Shown in pieces: positions 1-9,404 of a stretch of 64,000 nt of DNA. The notes under the pieces were generated by a model. The model did no database searches and was not told where the DNA came from. It saw nothing but the letters and a program-made list of their open reading frames with translations. The stretch lies in assembly GCA_034721855.1 (NCBI GenBank), contig JAYENB010000007.1, positions 1 to 64,000 of the forward strand, given 5' to 3'. The stretch is from JAQIBY01 sp034721855. GTDB taxonomy: Bacteria > Bacteroidota > Bacteroidia > Bacteroidales > ML635J-15. The stretch's first letter is position 1, and each line of letters starts with the position of its first letter. Position numbers and translations under genes: made by a program.

Positions 1-1018
1 TTCTGTCCATCCAGGTATCGCCAGTGGTGGAATTGGTCACATCCACAATTTTTGTTTCTTCTCCGCAGATGGTAATTGTAGGACAATCTGTTGTGATTTC
101 GCTAAGCTCAACCGAAGTGGATACACCACAATCGTTGTATGCCCACACATAAAGGGTATAAGCGATTTCACAATTAAGGTCGGCTTGTGTGTAGCTAATG
201 CTTGTTCCATTGTCAGCAGCAGTGAAATAATCATCAACGGTATTGTATTTATAGCCTGTGGCATCCTCTACTGTGTTCCAGTTCCACTCAATTTGATCTT
301 CCCCGGCTACATGGATGCCGGCTGTAGGTACAGATGGGTTTGTATTATTTATATCAAAAACATAATCATTGTTTGTTGTTGGTGCGTCCACAATGGTTTC
401 AAAATCATCATTTACATAGCCTGTAAATTCCAAATTATCACCAATATTGTAAACAAAATTTGATTTTTCTGATGTTTTAATGGATTTTTCACCTGGGATA
501 ATACCTTTATAGAGAAGGCTTGCGTTTTGTTTTTCTCCGGTGCCCGTATGTATCATCAATATTTTTTGTAAAAATTTGGTGGAATTAACTGTCAATACAT
601 AATTGGTGCTATTTCCTCCATTGAATACAAAATTATGCATTCCTCTTCCCAGTATATTTTTATATGTGTTTACCTGCCTGCCTGTGATATCAAAAACCTT
701 GATAGTAAATTCATCTTCTTCAGGGGCAAACACATCAATTTGGGTTTTGGATGAATACGGATTAGGATAATTTTGTGAAACAGAAAAAGCATTACCTGCA
801 AATGGGGCTGTTTCAATTCCGGTAAAAAACAGGGTTAATACCGTATCCGGATAATATAAAACCGTATCTCCGCCCTGGGTTAAATTTTCAACCACAACGC
901 TGTCAAGTTCAGCATAAATACATGTGTGATTTGCTGTAAATGTAAATGAAATTTCCTGTGCATGCAATGAAAAACTCAATATAAACAGGGATAAAAGCAA
1001 CAAATTTATATTTTTCAT
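1..1018 (-). CDS. Exported FISUMP-domain protein, 3' end beyond window
   Basis: An open frame runs from ATG at 1018 to the window edge (339 codons, no stop). Residues 1-21 form a signal peptide (KNINLLLLSLFILSFSLHAQ). Residues about 83-158 resemble a T9SS type A sorting module (QNYPNPYSSKTQI, then FDITGRQV), which is unusual because such modules normally sit at the extreme C-terminus. Residues 226-310 look like a fibronectin-type segment. The last visible residues (CGEETKIVDVT ... DTWMDR) begin a FISUMP domain (Fibrobacter succinogenes major paralogous domain), matching the WLDRNLGASQVATS segment in the 46.9-48.6 kb gene. The role is unknown; an exported surface protein is inferred. Confidence 0.75.
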   Translation of the reverse strand, partial: MKNINLLLLSLFILSFSLHAQEISFTFTANHTCIYAELDSVVVENLTQGGDTVLYYPDTVLTLFFTGIETAPFAGNAFSVSQNYPNPYSSKTQIDVFAPEEDEFTIKVFDITGRQVNTYKNILGRGMHNFVFNGGNSTNYVLTVNSTKFLQKILMIHTGTGEKQNASLLYKGIIPGEKSIKTSEKSNFVYNIGDNLEFTGYVNDDFETIVDAPTTNNDYVFDINNTNPSVPTAGIHVAGEDQIEWNWNTVEDATGYKYNTVDDYFTAADNGTSISYTQADLNCEIAYTLYVWAYNDCGVSTSVELSEITTDCPTITICGEETKIVDVTNSTTGDTWMDR

Positions 1019-1118
1019 GTTTTTTAAAATAAAATATTACACTACAAATATAGGATAAATTTTTTATTTAGACAAAAAAAGATTTGTAATGTGGATGATT
1101 TGCGTACAGATATGAATA

Positions 1119-1634
1119 TTATCCGCCTGTTATTCCCAATTCTTCAATCTGCAAATTTTTTATTTTGGGATAGACAAATTCTATCAACTCATTGATGGGT
1201 TGATACAACAACGATTCTTCCGTTATTTCCCGCGGGATAAGGTCGAGTTCAACGACAATGACCTGGTCAAGGATAAAAATAACGGCACCCATAATCAACA
1301 CGGCTTTTGCCACACCAAAAATTAGTCCGGTAAGCTGATTTGCCCACCCCAGGGCAACCGATTTTACTAGTTTATCAAAGCTCTTTGACAACAAATGAAC
1401 CAATATTACGGTAACAATAAACAACACAGCAAAAGCAATCAGGGGTAAATAATCGTCGCTGATTTTTGTGTTTTCACTGAGTAGCCCTTCAAGGTAATGC
1501 GAAAAATTTACGGCTATCCACAAGCCCAGAAACAAAGCTGCAAGGCCTGCTATTTCTTTGATCAGACCATTCTTAAACCCCTTAAATCCAAACCATAAGG
1601 CAGGAATTAAAATAACAATATCAAGCCAATTCAT
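1119..1634 (-). CDS. cvpA: CvpA family membrane protein
   Basis: The 171-aa protein has about four hydrophobic segments: residues 2-20, 28-46 (AGLAALFLGLWIAVNFS), 62-84 and 100-125. The opening NWLDIVILIPALWFGFKG and the GLIKEI loop are typical of the CvpA/colicin V production family, and the length fits (160-190 aa). In enterobacteria CvpA affects colicin V export and envelope stress tolerance; its biochemical role is unknown. The gene is divergent from the GH3-like gene, with 59 bp between the starts. Confidence 0.85.
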   Translation of the reverse strand: MNWLDIVILIPALWFGFKGFKNGLIKEIAGLAALFLGLWIAVNFSHYLEGLLSENTKISDDYLPLIAFAVLFIVTVILVHLLSKSFDKLVKSVALGWANQLTGLIFGVAKAVLIMGAVIFILDQVIVVELDLIPREITEESLLYQPINELIEFVYPKIKNLQIEELGITGG

Positions 1635-1693
1635 TGCAAAAAATTTTTATATTGGATAAAAATAATCATTTTTGTCCTGAATAAAGAGAATAT

Positions 1694-3208
1694 ATGGCTG
1701 TATTTAATTCCATACTGAATTTGATAAACATCAAAAGGTTTGAGCAAATTGAGGAATTCAGGCGCTATCCGCATAAGGTACAAAACCGTGAACTCAGCGA
1801 GCTTCTAAGCCTGGCCAAAAATACTGAATACGGGAAAAAATATAAATTTTCGGAGATAAAAACCTATCAGACATTTTCATCCCGCTTACCGATAAATAAT
1901 TATGACAACATTAAGGATGATGTACAGCGCATCCTCAATGGTGAACAAAATATCTTATGGCCTACTGATATACATTGGTTTGCCAAATCAAGCGGGACCA
2001 CTTCAGAGCGCAGCAAATTCATTCCCATATCAAAAGAGGCGCTTGAATTATGTCACTTCAGGAGCGGCAAAGACATATATGCATTTTACATCAATCAGTT
2101 TCCTGAAACCAAAGTATTTGCCGGAAAATCCCTTGCCCTGGGCGGGAGTCACCAAATTGGCAACCTAAAAGAAAAATCATTTTACGGTGACCTATCGGCA
2201 GTGATTATCAGAAACCTGCCATTCTGGACATATTTTTCAAAAGTTCCCAATTCGGATGTAGCACTGATGGAAGAATGGGAAAAGAAAATTGAACTCATTG
2301 CTCAAACTACCATTAATAACAATGTTACAAACATGGTAGGCGTTCCCAGTTGGTTTTTGGTGTTGCTGCGACGCATCCTTGAAATCACAGGTAAAAACAA
2401 CATTTCTGATGTATGGCCCAATCTTGAGCTTTTCATTCATGGCGGCGTGAGTTTTTCTCCATACCGGGAAATGTATAAAAGTATCATCTCCAACCCAAAC
2501 ATGAAATATATGGAAACCTATAATGCATCTGAAGGATTCTTTGGCATACAGGATGACTTTAATTCAGATGATATGCTTCTGATGCTTGATTACGGAATCT
2601 ATTATGAATTTATTCCAATGAATGAGGTTGACAAAGAAGTGCCCAAAACCATTCCCCTCCGTGATGTGGAAACAGGGAAAAATTATGCCGTGGTTATAAC
2701 TACAAACACCGGCTTGTGGCGATACATGATAGGAGATACCATCAGTTTTACATCAATAAACCCATATAAAATCCGTGTAACCGGCCGCACCAAACATTTC
2801 ATCAATGCCTTTGGTGAAGAAGTTATCATTGATAATGCTGAGCAGGCACTTAAAATCGCTTGTGAAAAGACAGGAGCCAATATTCTTGAATATACAGCAG
2901 CACCCAGGTATTTTGATAAAGAAAACAGCAACGCTGCTCACCAGTGGCTGTTTGAATTTGAAACACCGCCCGATGACTTGGATAAATTCACACGTATCCT
3001 GGACGAAAGCCTGCGCAAAATAAATTCTGATTACGATGCCAAACGCTACAAAAACATGACACTTGGTCCTCCCGAGATTGTGGTTATGAAAAAAGGTGGT
3101 TATTACCGGTGGTTAAAATCCAAAAACAAACTCGGTGGACAACATAAAATCCCCCGCCTGGCAAACAACAGGGATTACATTGATTCATTGTTGAAATTTG
3201 CTGATTAA
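1694..3208 (+). CDS. GH3 family (auxin-responsive promoter-like) acyl-adenylating protein
   Basis: The 504-aa protein has the bacterial GH3 architecture of the ANL adenylating superfamily. The ATP-binding motif AKSSGTTSERSKFIPIS lies near residues 96-112, METYNASEGFFG near 275-286, and LWRYMIGDTISF near 341-352. Plant GH3 enzymes join acyl acids to amino acids; the substrate of the common Bacteroidota homologs is unknown, so amidation of a carboxylic acid is inference only. The length is normal for the family. Its stop overlaps the stop of the convergent lipoprotein gene by 4 bp. Confidence 0.85.
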   Translation: MAVFNSILNLINIKRFEQIEEFRRYPHKVQNRELSELLSLAKNTEYGKKYKFSEIKTYQTFSSRLPINNYDNIKDDVQRILNGEQNILWPTDIHWFAKSSGTTSERSKFIPISKEALELCHFRSGKDIYAFYINQFPETKVFAGKSLALGGSHQIGNLKEKSFYGDLSAVIIRNLPFWTYFSKVPNSDVALMEEWEKKIELIAQTTINNNVTNMVGVPSWFLVLLRRILEITGKNNISDVWPNLELFIHGGVSFSPYREMYKSIISNPNMKYMETYNASEGFFGIQDDFNSDDMLLMLDYGIYYEFIPMNEVDKEVPKTIPLRDVETGKNYAVVITTNTGLWRYMIGDTISFTSINPYKIRVTGRTKHFINAFGEEVIIDNAEQALKIACEKTGANILEYTAAPRYFDKENSNAAHQWLFEFETPPDDLDKFTRILDESLRKINSDYDAKRYKNMTLGPPEIVVMKKGGYYRWLKSKNKLGGQHKIPRLANNRDYIDSLLKFAD

Positions 3209-3570
3209 TCTACCGGCACGAAATACAAAATATCTTCACCGTATTCCAGGCTTAAAATCCCGTTGGTAAGGGTATTTATCTTAAAAACTGCCGAAGCAAC
3301 ACGAACGTATTTCTGGTCAAGCAATTCCCACGTGGACTCAACCACCTGGTTTTCATTGCGTTTTTGGATAAAAACACCATCCTTTTCAAAAACATAAACC
3401 GTGGAGTCCAACTCTACAACCTGGTTTTCTACCCCATCAACATACATGTACAACAACCATTCGTGCTGAACAAGTTTATTTTCCGTGCGATTTTCATGCC
3501 ACTCGTCTGAACAAGACAACAATAAAATGACAGCAGTTATAATGAACAATATGCGTTTATACAATTTCAT
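3205..3570 (-). CDS. Small lipoprotein, unknown function
   Basis: The start chosen is ATG at 3570 (MKLYKRILFIITAVILLLSC), giving 121 aa with an SPII signal and lipobox LLSC. A longer frame upstream would lack a signal peptide and overlap the MBL gene deeply. The mature part is about 100 residues with beta-strand-like repeats (ENQVVELDSTVYVFEKDG ... ESTWELLDQKYVRV), similar in style to lipocalin-like lipoproteins, but no family is recognised. It overlaps the upstream MBL-fold gene by 14 bp, so the two are probably cotranscribed and translationally coupled. Confidence 0.65.
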   Translation of the reverse strand: MKLYKRILFIITAVILLLSCSDEWHENRTENKLVQHEWLLYMYVDGVENQVVELDSTVYVFEKDGVFIQKRNENQVVESTWELLDQKYVRVASAVFKINTLTNGILSLEYGEDILYFVPVD

Positions 3571-4396
3571 CCAGTTTATACGTTTTATTTTCCCTGATGC
3601 CTTTTTTCGTTTTGGACAACGTACAGGCTTCGTTGTTAATATCGTGCTGAAAAAACAACACATCTCCGTTGTTGTACACTTCTTCAAGCAAGGCCTGTTT
3701 TTCATTGAGTGTGGTTAATGGTTCAATATCATAAGCAGAAATGTACGGCAGGCGAATATATGGCATTGCAGGCAACACATCCCCGGCAAATACCACCCTT
3801 TTATTTCCAATATTGACAAAAACAGATATCAACCCTTTGGTATGACCATTAAAAAAACGAAGTTCAATATCATCCGTCAACATGCAGGGTGCATCTAAAA
3901 GTTTCAGTTTCCCTGATGTTTTCATGGGAACTATATTTTCTTCAAGGAAAGCCGGGTTTTCCCGCAAATTTGGGTTCATCGCTGACTCCCACTGTGCCTT
4001 GCTGACAATAATATCTGCATTCGGAAATACGGGATACAAATTACCTTTTTTATCACGGCCAATGGTGCCGCCACAATGGTCAAAATGGAGGTGGGTCATT
4101 ATCACATCGGTAATGTCTTCCGGTTCAATACCGCAATTTTTTAATGATGTTATTAAATCATCATCGCCAAACAGGTGATAATGCCTGGCAAAATCCTCCT
4201 GCAATTTATCTCCTATGCCGGTATCAATCAATACCTTTCTGTTTCCTTCAACAATCAGCATTGACCGTGCTACACAAGGACAAAGATTCTGATCATCGGC
4301 AGGATACAACCGTTCCCACAATACTTTTGGCACCACACCAAACATAGCGCCTCCATCCACTTTAAAATTTCCTGTTTCTATGCTGTAAATTTTCAT
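3557..4396 (-). CDS. MBL-fold metallo-hydrolase
   Basis: This 279-aa metallo-beta-lactamase fold protein carries the zinc motif HLHFDHCGG (about residues 102-110), an upstream DTGIGD motif (58-63), FFNGHTKG (178-185) and VVFAGDVLP (199-207) with the later metal ligands. The pattern fits the AHL-lactonase/YflN-like subgroup of N-terminal-strand MBL hydrolases; the substrate cannot be told from sequence. There is no signal peptide, so it is cytoplasmic. The start at 4396 (MKIYSIETGNFKVDGGAMFG) fits the family opening. Confidence 0.85.
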   Translation of the reverse strand: MKIYSIETGNFKVDGGAMFGVVPKVLWERLYPADDQNLCPCVARSMLIVEGNRKVLIDTGIGDKLQEDFARHYHLFGDDDLITSLKNCGIEPEDITDVIMTHLHFDHCGGTIGRDKKGNLYPVFPNADIIVSKAQWESAMNPNLRENPAFLEENIVPMKTSGKLKLLDAPCMLTDDIELRFFNGHTKGLISVFVNIGNKRVVFAGDVLPAMPYIRLPYISAYDIEPLTTLNEKQALLEEVYNNGDVLFFQHDINNEACTLSKTKKGIRENKTYKLDEIV

Positions 4397-4647
4397 CTGT
4401 CAACTATAAATTTTCTCGGTCAGTACAAACGAGACTTCAACATATTCATAACCGATTAGCATAAATGTGTTGATGTAGCTCATTTCATTTTGTTGCTGAT
4501 AATAAACAACAAAACTAAGTGTAAAATTGTTGTTGCATGCAAACATAACAAAATCAGGGGATATTTATGCCTGATTTAGCATTACGCTTTTGAGAATTTA
4601 TGATATGCATAAAACATGAACTTTTCTTTTTTCGTTTATAAAATGAG

Positions 4648-4655
4648 TATTTTTG
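4648..4655 (+). promoter_or_regulatory. Candidate Bacteroidota -7 element
   Basis: TATTTTTG matches the TAnnTTTG consensus of the Bacteroidota primary sigma factor and lies 26 bp before the start of the coiled-coil gene at 4682. No clear TTTG -33 box was found at normal spacing, so the call is tentative. Confidence 0.3.
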
Positions 4656-4681
4656 CAACTGAAAATTAAGCGCTTTGAATT

Positions 4682-5581
4682 ATGGATAACAAAAAGAAAA
4701 CAAATTTATTGCTGCTGTTAATCATCATTATGGTTGTAGCCATTGGAATAGCAGGATATTACCTTGTTGAGATGAACAGGGATTATGAAGAACTCCAAAC
4801 TGAAATGAGCGAAACAGTTTCAGCAAAAGACCTTATTGCAGAAGATTTACAGGATCTCTATACAGATTACGATTCCATCCAGGTGGAAAACGACAGCATG
4901 ACCGAAAAGCTGGATAAAGAAAAAGAAAAAATTTCTATCCTGCTTGACGAGTTAAAATCGGTAAAGGCCAACAATGCAGCTATCATCCACAAATATAAAG
5001 ATGAAGTTGAAACAATGCGCAGTATTATGAAATCATACGTTTACCAAATTGATTCACTTAATCAACTAAACACAAAACTCATCGCCGAAAGCAATGAAGT
5101 CAGGGAACACAATCTGCGCATGAAAAATGAAATGGATGAGGTCATCAATAAAAATGATGAACTTGAGCTCACGGTTGAAAAAGCTGCCATGATTAAAGCC
5201 ACCAACATTGTATCACAACCATACAAAAAAGACAACTTTTTCAGTTCAGACCGGGAAGCGGATAAAGCAGGGAAAGTAGATAAAATCAACACCAGTTTTA
5301 CACTGATTGAGAACAGTATTGCCGAACCGGGACCCAGAACCATCTATCTGCGTATCATCAGACCTGATGGCTATGTGCTTGTAAATGACGACAACAATAT
5401 TTTCACATATCAGGAAGAAAATCTGGCATATTCTGCCAGCAGGGATATTCAGTATGACGGGAATTTTCTTGATGTTGTGATTTATTATGATGTACAACAA
5501 ACACTACTCGTAGGAAAATATACCGTTGAATTGTACATGGACGGTTATAAAATCGGAACAACTGATTTTACACTGAATTGA
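4682..5581 (+). CDS. Membrane-anchored coiled-coil protein
   Basis: The 299-aa protein has one N-terminal transmembrane segment (residues 8-29, LLLLLIIIMVVAIGIAGYYL) after a lysine-rich start. A long heptad-rich region follows (about 30-170: LQTEMSETVSAKDLIAEDLQ, then MTEKLDKEKEKISILLDEL). The C-terminal globular segment (200-299) is beta-rich (RTIYLRIIRPDGYVLVND, then KYTVELYMDGYKIGTTDF). Many Bacteroidota carry such a gene, but no function is established. A periplasm-facing scaffold is inferred. It leads the block DUF4271 - hemD - rnpA - S41 protease. Confidence 0.65.
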   Translation: MDNKKKTNLLLLLIIIMVVAIGIAGYYLVEMNRDYEELQTEMSETVSAKDLIAEDLQDLYTDYDSIQVENDSMTEKLDKEKEKISILLDELKSVKANNAAIIHKYKDEVETMRSIMKSYVYQIDSLNQLNTKLIAESNEVREHNLRMKNEMDEVINKNDELELTVEKAAMIKATNIVSQPYKKDNFFSSDREADKAGKVDKINTSFTLIENSIAEPGPRTIYLRIIRPDGYVLVNDDNNIFTYQEENLAYSASRDIQYDGNFLDVVIYYDVQQTLLVGKYTVELYMDGYKIGTTDFTLN

Positions 5582-5664
5582 TGTCCCTACTGGTGCTAAT
5601 GGAGTAATGAAAAAAAACAAATCAACAGGACATTTGCTTTCCGAAAATAAGTCACATTGCAACT

Positions 5665-6351
5665 ATGTTTGAAGGAAACCCGATACACAGTACACATATA
5701 CATGATTATCTCCTGATTATCATTGTGGCATGTACCCTCATTGTGTTGAGGGCATTTTACCTTAACCCAAAAGCATTTGGCCGTATCCTTCACTCCCCTT
5801 TTAACCTCAATGAGTCCGAAAAGCTATTACACGATACTAATATCATCATTTCAAGAACATCATTTTTCCTGAACATCGTGTTCGTCATTAGCTTCAGCAT
5901 TTTTTGTTATTTAACACTCTGGGTTTTTGAAATTGATTTGCTTACAGATATGAACATCAGTAACCACATAGTTTTCCTGGCTGTAATTTTTGGTGTTTTG
6001 CTTTTGTTTTATCTATCCCGGCACATGCTGTATTCTCTTGTGGGATATGTGTCAAACCACCTATCGCTTCAGCACCATTACATTCAAATATGGATGAACC
6101 TCAATAAATGGTTTGGATTAATTTTGCTACCCATGCTTTTGGCATTGATGTATTTTCCCGACCATATCAAACCATATATCATTTACATTTTGGCAGTTGT
6201 GTTTGCTTTTCAATTTGTTTTTAAGTTGATACAGGGGTTTAAAATTTCTGCAGGTAACCGGGTTTCATTGTTGGTCATTTTTTTATATCTTTGCACCCTT
6301 GAATTATTACCTGTTTCTGTAGTGATAAAATACATGACTGGTATTATTTAA
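5665..6351 (+). CDS. DUF4271 polytopic membrane protein
   Basis: The 228-aa protein has about six to seven hydrophobic helices (for example residues 13-30, 68-92, 102-122 and 150-200). Length, the opening GNPIHSTHIHDYLLIIIV, the middle SRHMLYSLVG and the position directly upstream of hemD match the DUF4271 family conserved in Bacteroidota. Its role is unknown. It lies 83 bp after the coiled-coil gene and 20 bp before hemD, consistent with one operon. Confidence 0.75.
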   Translation: MFEGNPIHSTHIHDYLLIIIVACTLIVLRAFYLNPKAFGRILHSPFNLNESEKLLHDTNIIISRTSFFLNIVFVISFSIFCYLTLWVFEIDLLTDMNISNHIVFLAVIFGVLLLFYLSRHMLYSLVGYVSNHLSLQHHYIQIWMNLNKWFGLILLPMLLALMYFPDHIKPYIIYILAVVFAFQFVFKLIQGFKISAGNRVSLLVIFLYLCTLELLPVSVVIKYMTGII

Positions 6352-6371
6352 CGATAACATAAACAAGTTTT

Positions 6372-7133
6372 ATGAGTTCAAAAATTAAACGAATACTGGT
6401 ATCACAACCCAAGCCCTCCTCTGAAAAATCACCGTATTTTGATTTGGCAGAAAAACACAAGTTAAAACTTGATTTTCGCCCTTTTATAAAAGTTGAAGGC
6501 TTTTCAGCAAAGCAATTCAGAGCTTCTAAAATTAAACTTGCAGATTATAACGCAATGATTTTCACAAGCCGCACTGCTGTGATTCATTATTTTAGGTTAT
6601 GTGAAGAAATGAAAATTACCGTTGAAGATGAATGGAAGTATTTTTGTGTGTCGGAATCTATTGCCCTTTACCTGCAAAAATATATTGTGTACAGGAAACG
6701 TAAAATCTTTTATGGCAACGGGAAATTTGATGACTTGTTGAAAATCATCAAAAAACACAAACACGAAAAGTTTTTGCTTCCATCCAGTACAGCATCCAAA
6801 AAAAACATACCTGAAAAACTTAAAAAACTTGGTATTGATTTTACCAGGGCTGACATGTATAAAACAGTAACCGCTGATTTATCTGATTTATCAGATGTTG
6901 ATTACGATATTTTGGTGTTTTACAGTCCCTCCGGCATTCAGTCGTTAATCAAAAATTTTCCGGATTTTAATCAAAACAATACGCGCATTGCCGCTTTTGG
7001 CCCTACCACCCATAAATCTGTCAAAGACGCCGGATTGAGGCTTGATATTAAAGTTCCTCAACCAAATGCCCCCTCAATGAGTATGGCATTGGATAAATAC
7101 ATTGATGAACACAATAAAAAATGCCGGAAATAA
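6372..7133 (+). CDS. hemD: Uroporphyrinogen-III synthase
   Basis: The 253-aa cytoplasmic protein opens SSKIKRILVSQPKP and contains YNAMIFTSRTAVIHYF (59-74), LLPSSTASKKNIPEKL (135-150) and VFYSPSGIQSLI (182-193). These are the two-lobed Rossmann-like features of HemD, which cyclises and rearranges hydroxymethylbilane to uroporphyrinogen III in tetrapyrrole synthesis. HemD families are divergent; the neighbourhood (DUF4271 before, rnpA after) supports the call. Its last 13 bp overlap the rnpA frame. Confidence 0.8.
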   Translation: MSSKIKRILVSQPKPSSEKSPYFDLAEKHKLKLDFRPFIKVEGFSAKQFRASKIKLADYNAMIFTSRTAVIHYFRLCEEMKITVEDEWKYFCVSESIALYLQKYIVYRKRKIFYGNGKFDDLLKIIKKHKHEKFLLPSSTASKKNIPEKLKKLGIDFTRADMYKTVTADLSDLSDVDYDILVFYSPSGIQSLIKNFPDFNQNNTRIAAFGPTTHKSVKDAGLRLDIKVPQPNAPSMSMALDKYIDEHNKKCRK

Positions 7134-7564
7134 TTTCTTGTATGTCTGAAGTTACAAGCAAAAATACAATTTCAAATGCTTTGTTTCCAAAAGCAGAACG
7201 GCTATGCAAGAAGAGAGATATTGAACAACTTTTTCACCAGGGAAAAATCTTCAGGGCAGATGACCTGAAAGTTTTTTACCGGTTTATTAAAGATTCAAAC
7301 AGCACTTACCCCTGCAAGATATTGATCAGCGTGCCGAGAAAACAGCAGCCATTGGCTGTAAATCGCAACAAAATAAAACGGCTTATCAGGGAAGTATGGC
7401 GGAAAAATAACGCTGAACTAAACCAGGCACTCATTCAAAATGACAACACATTGCAGCTTGCTTTTATTTGTTTTGCACCTAAGGTACCTACATATAAGGA
7501 AATAGAATCAAAAATTATATTAACTTTACAACATCTTAATAACACACTGTCTAAAACTCAATAA
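7121..7564 (+). CDS. rnpA: Ribonuclease P protein component
   Basis: The 147-aa protein contains RLCKKRDIEQLFHQGK (residues 27-42) and the RNP-binding helix RNKIKRLIREVWR (84-96), diagnostic of the RNase P protein that assists tRNA 5' maturation. ATG at 7121 overlaps hemD by 13 bp; ATG at 7142 (MSEVTSKN) is an equally plausible start. In many Bacteroidota yidD follows rnpA, but here the S41 protease starts 3 bp after the stop and no yidD is present. Confidence 0.9.
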   Translation: MPEIISCMSEVTSKNTISNALFPKAERLCKKRDIEQLFHQGKIFRADDLKVFYRFIKDSNSTYPCKILISVPRKQQPLAVNRNKIKRLIREVWRKNNAELNQALIQNDNTLQLAFICFAPKVPTYKEIESKIILTLQHLNNTLSKTQ

Positions 7565-7567
7565 ATT

Positions 7568-9238
7568 ATGAAGGGATTTTTCAAAAAACACCGCACAAAA
7601 TTAATTAGTTTTTTCACCGCGTTGCTGGTTGGTATTTCTGCCATAATGTTTTCAGGCCATACAAGTACAAATTTTGAACTTGTTAAAAATCTTGACATTT
7701 TCGCATCGCTTGTCAAAGAATTATCATTGTATTACGTTGATGATATTGATTACGGAAAAACCATCAAAAAAGGCATTGATGAAATGCTGGAATCCCTGGA
7801 TCCGTACACTGTATATATCCCGGAATCCAAAATTGAAGACCTTACCTTTATGACTACCGGACAATACGGAGGCATTGGTGCAATAATCCGTAAAATAGAC
7901 AAACACGTTATTATAGTACAGCCATACAAAGATTTTCCGGCAGATAAAGCAGGGCTTAAAGCCGGAGATGCGTTGTTGGAGGTTAATGGTGTCAGCCTGA
8001 AAAACAAAAGTACTTCAGCAGTGAGTGAATTGCTTAAAGGGCAACCGGGAACAGAAGTTGATTTAAAAATAAAACGCGTTGTATCCGGAGAAATAGAAAA
8101 AGTAAGCCTGGAGCGGGAAAAAGTACAGGTAGACCCCTTGCCTTATTACGGGATGCTTAATGACAAAGTGGGTTATGTGCGGTTAAGTAATTTTACCCGC
8201 GAAGCCGGTGCAAAAGTACAGAAAGCTGTATCTGAGTTGAAAGAAGACAAACAGGCTGAAGCGCTTGTTCTTGATTTAAGAAACAATCCCGGTGGTTTAT
8301 TGATTGAAGCTGTAAGGTTATGTAATCTTTTTGTACCACAAGGAACAATGGTGGTCAGCACCAAAGGCAAAGTTGAACGATGGAACAAAGAATATAAAGC
8401 CAACATGAAACCTTATGATACTGAATTACCCATTGTCGTACTTGTCAACAGTCATTCAGCTTCAGCATCCGAAATTGTTGCCGGATGTATGCAGGATATT
8501 GACAGGGCAGTTATTGTAGGGAAACGTACATTTGGAAAAGGCCTGGTACAAACAACACGGGAACTCAGCTATAACACAAAACTTAAAGTTACCACAGCCA
8601 AATATTACATTCCAAGCGGGCGCTGTATTCAGGCACTGGATTATTCACACCGCAATGAAGATGGCAGTGTAGGCAGAATCCCCGACAGCATTATTTCTGA
8701 ATTTAAAACCAAAAACGGTAGAACGGTCTATGATGGAGGTGGCATTATGCCTGATGTTGAAACGGATGAGAATAAACTGAGCAAGATCAGTTCCTATTTA
8801 TTGCATGATCACATGATTTTTGACTTTGCAAGTCTGTATTGTTATAATCATGAGGATATTGGGGATCCGGCTGAGTTTTCAGTTGATGACAAAATGTACA
8901 AGGTATTCGTTGATTTTTTGAATGAAAAATCTTTCGATTATGAAACACGGAGTGAAGAACATCTGAACGAACTTATTGAAATTGCTGAAAAAGAAAAATA
9001 TTACGAGGTGGCTGAAAATGAATTCGACGAGCTGGCCGCAAAAATAGCTCATGACCGGGACAAAGACCTTCGTTTGTTCAAAGATGAGATTAAGGAATTG
9101 CTAGCCGAAGAAATTGTCGGAAGATATTATTACCGGAAAGGCAGAATCAAATACAGCATGAAATCCGATGATGAAATAGAGAAAGCCCTCAATATCTTGG
9201 ATGATTCTGAAAAAATGCAAACCATTCTGACACCCTAA
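7568..9238 (+). CDS. ctpA: S41 family C-terminal processing peptidase
   Basis: The 556-aa protein has an N-terminal membrane/signal segment (residues 11-30), a PDZ domain (about 92-180, with GGIGAIIRKID and DKAGLKAGDALLEVNG) and an S41 core. The catalytic dyad is visible: Ser299 in NSHSASASE and Lys324 in GKRTFGKG, 25 residues apart as in Prc/CtpA. A long C-terminal extension (about 400-556) is common in Bacteroidota homologs. It probably processes periplasmic proteins at the C-terminus. It starts 3 bp after rnpA. Confidence 0.93.
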   Translation: MKGFFKKHRTKLISFFTALLVGISAIMFSGHTSTNFELVKNLDIFASLVKELSLYYVDDIDYGKTIKKGIDEMLESLDPYTVYIPESKIEDLTFMTTGQYGGIGAIIRKIDKHVIIVQPYKDFPADKAGLKAGDALLEVNGVSLKNKSTSAVSELLKGQPGTEVDLKIKRVVSGEIEKVSLEREKVQVDPLPYYGMLNDKVGYVRLSNFTREAGAKVQKAVSELKEDKQAEALVLDLRNNPGGLLIEAVRLCNLFVPQGTMVVSTKGKVERWNKEYKANMKPYDTELPIVVLVNSHSASASEIVAGCMQDIDRAVIVGKRTFGKGLVQTTRELSYNTKLKVTTAKYYIPSGRCIQALDYSHRNEDGSVGRIPDSIISEFKTKNGRTVYDGGGIMPDVETDENKLSKISSYLLHDHMIFDFASLYCYNHEDIGDPAEFSVDDKMYKVFVDFLNEKSFDYETRSEEHLNELIEIAEKEKYYEVAENEFDELAAKIAHDRDKDLRLFKDEIKELLAEEIVGRYYYRKGRIKYSMKSDDEIEKALNILDDSEKMQTILTP

Positions 9239-9332
9239 AAAAGTGTAGAACGCAGCCTGTTTCAAATTAATCTGCTGACATATATACATAACAGCTATGT
9301 GCAAGTTAATTGATAAGGCAGAAAATTGATTT

Positions 9333-9360
9333 ATCCCGTTGGATGTCTATCCTACGGGAT
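9333..9360 (+). repeat. Hairpin repeat, copy 1 (between ctpA and trpS)
   Basis: ATCCCGTTGGAT, a 4-nt loop and ATCCTACGGGAT form a 12-bp stem with one mismatch. A near-identical copy occurs in reverse orientation at 40625-40652; over about 35 bp the two differ at one base. It lies 95 bp after ctpA and could terminate transcription, though no U-run follows. The second copy suggests a dispersed palindromic repeat rather than a gene-specific terminator. Confidence 0.6.
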
Positions 9361-9404
9361 TTAAGAACAAGGATTAACGATTTTTGATTTAAGAAATTAA
9401 AAAA

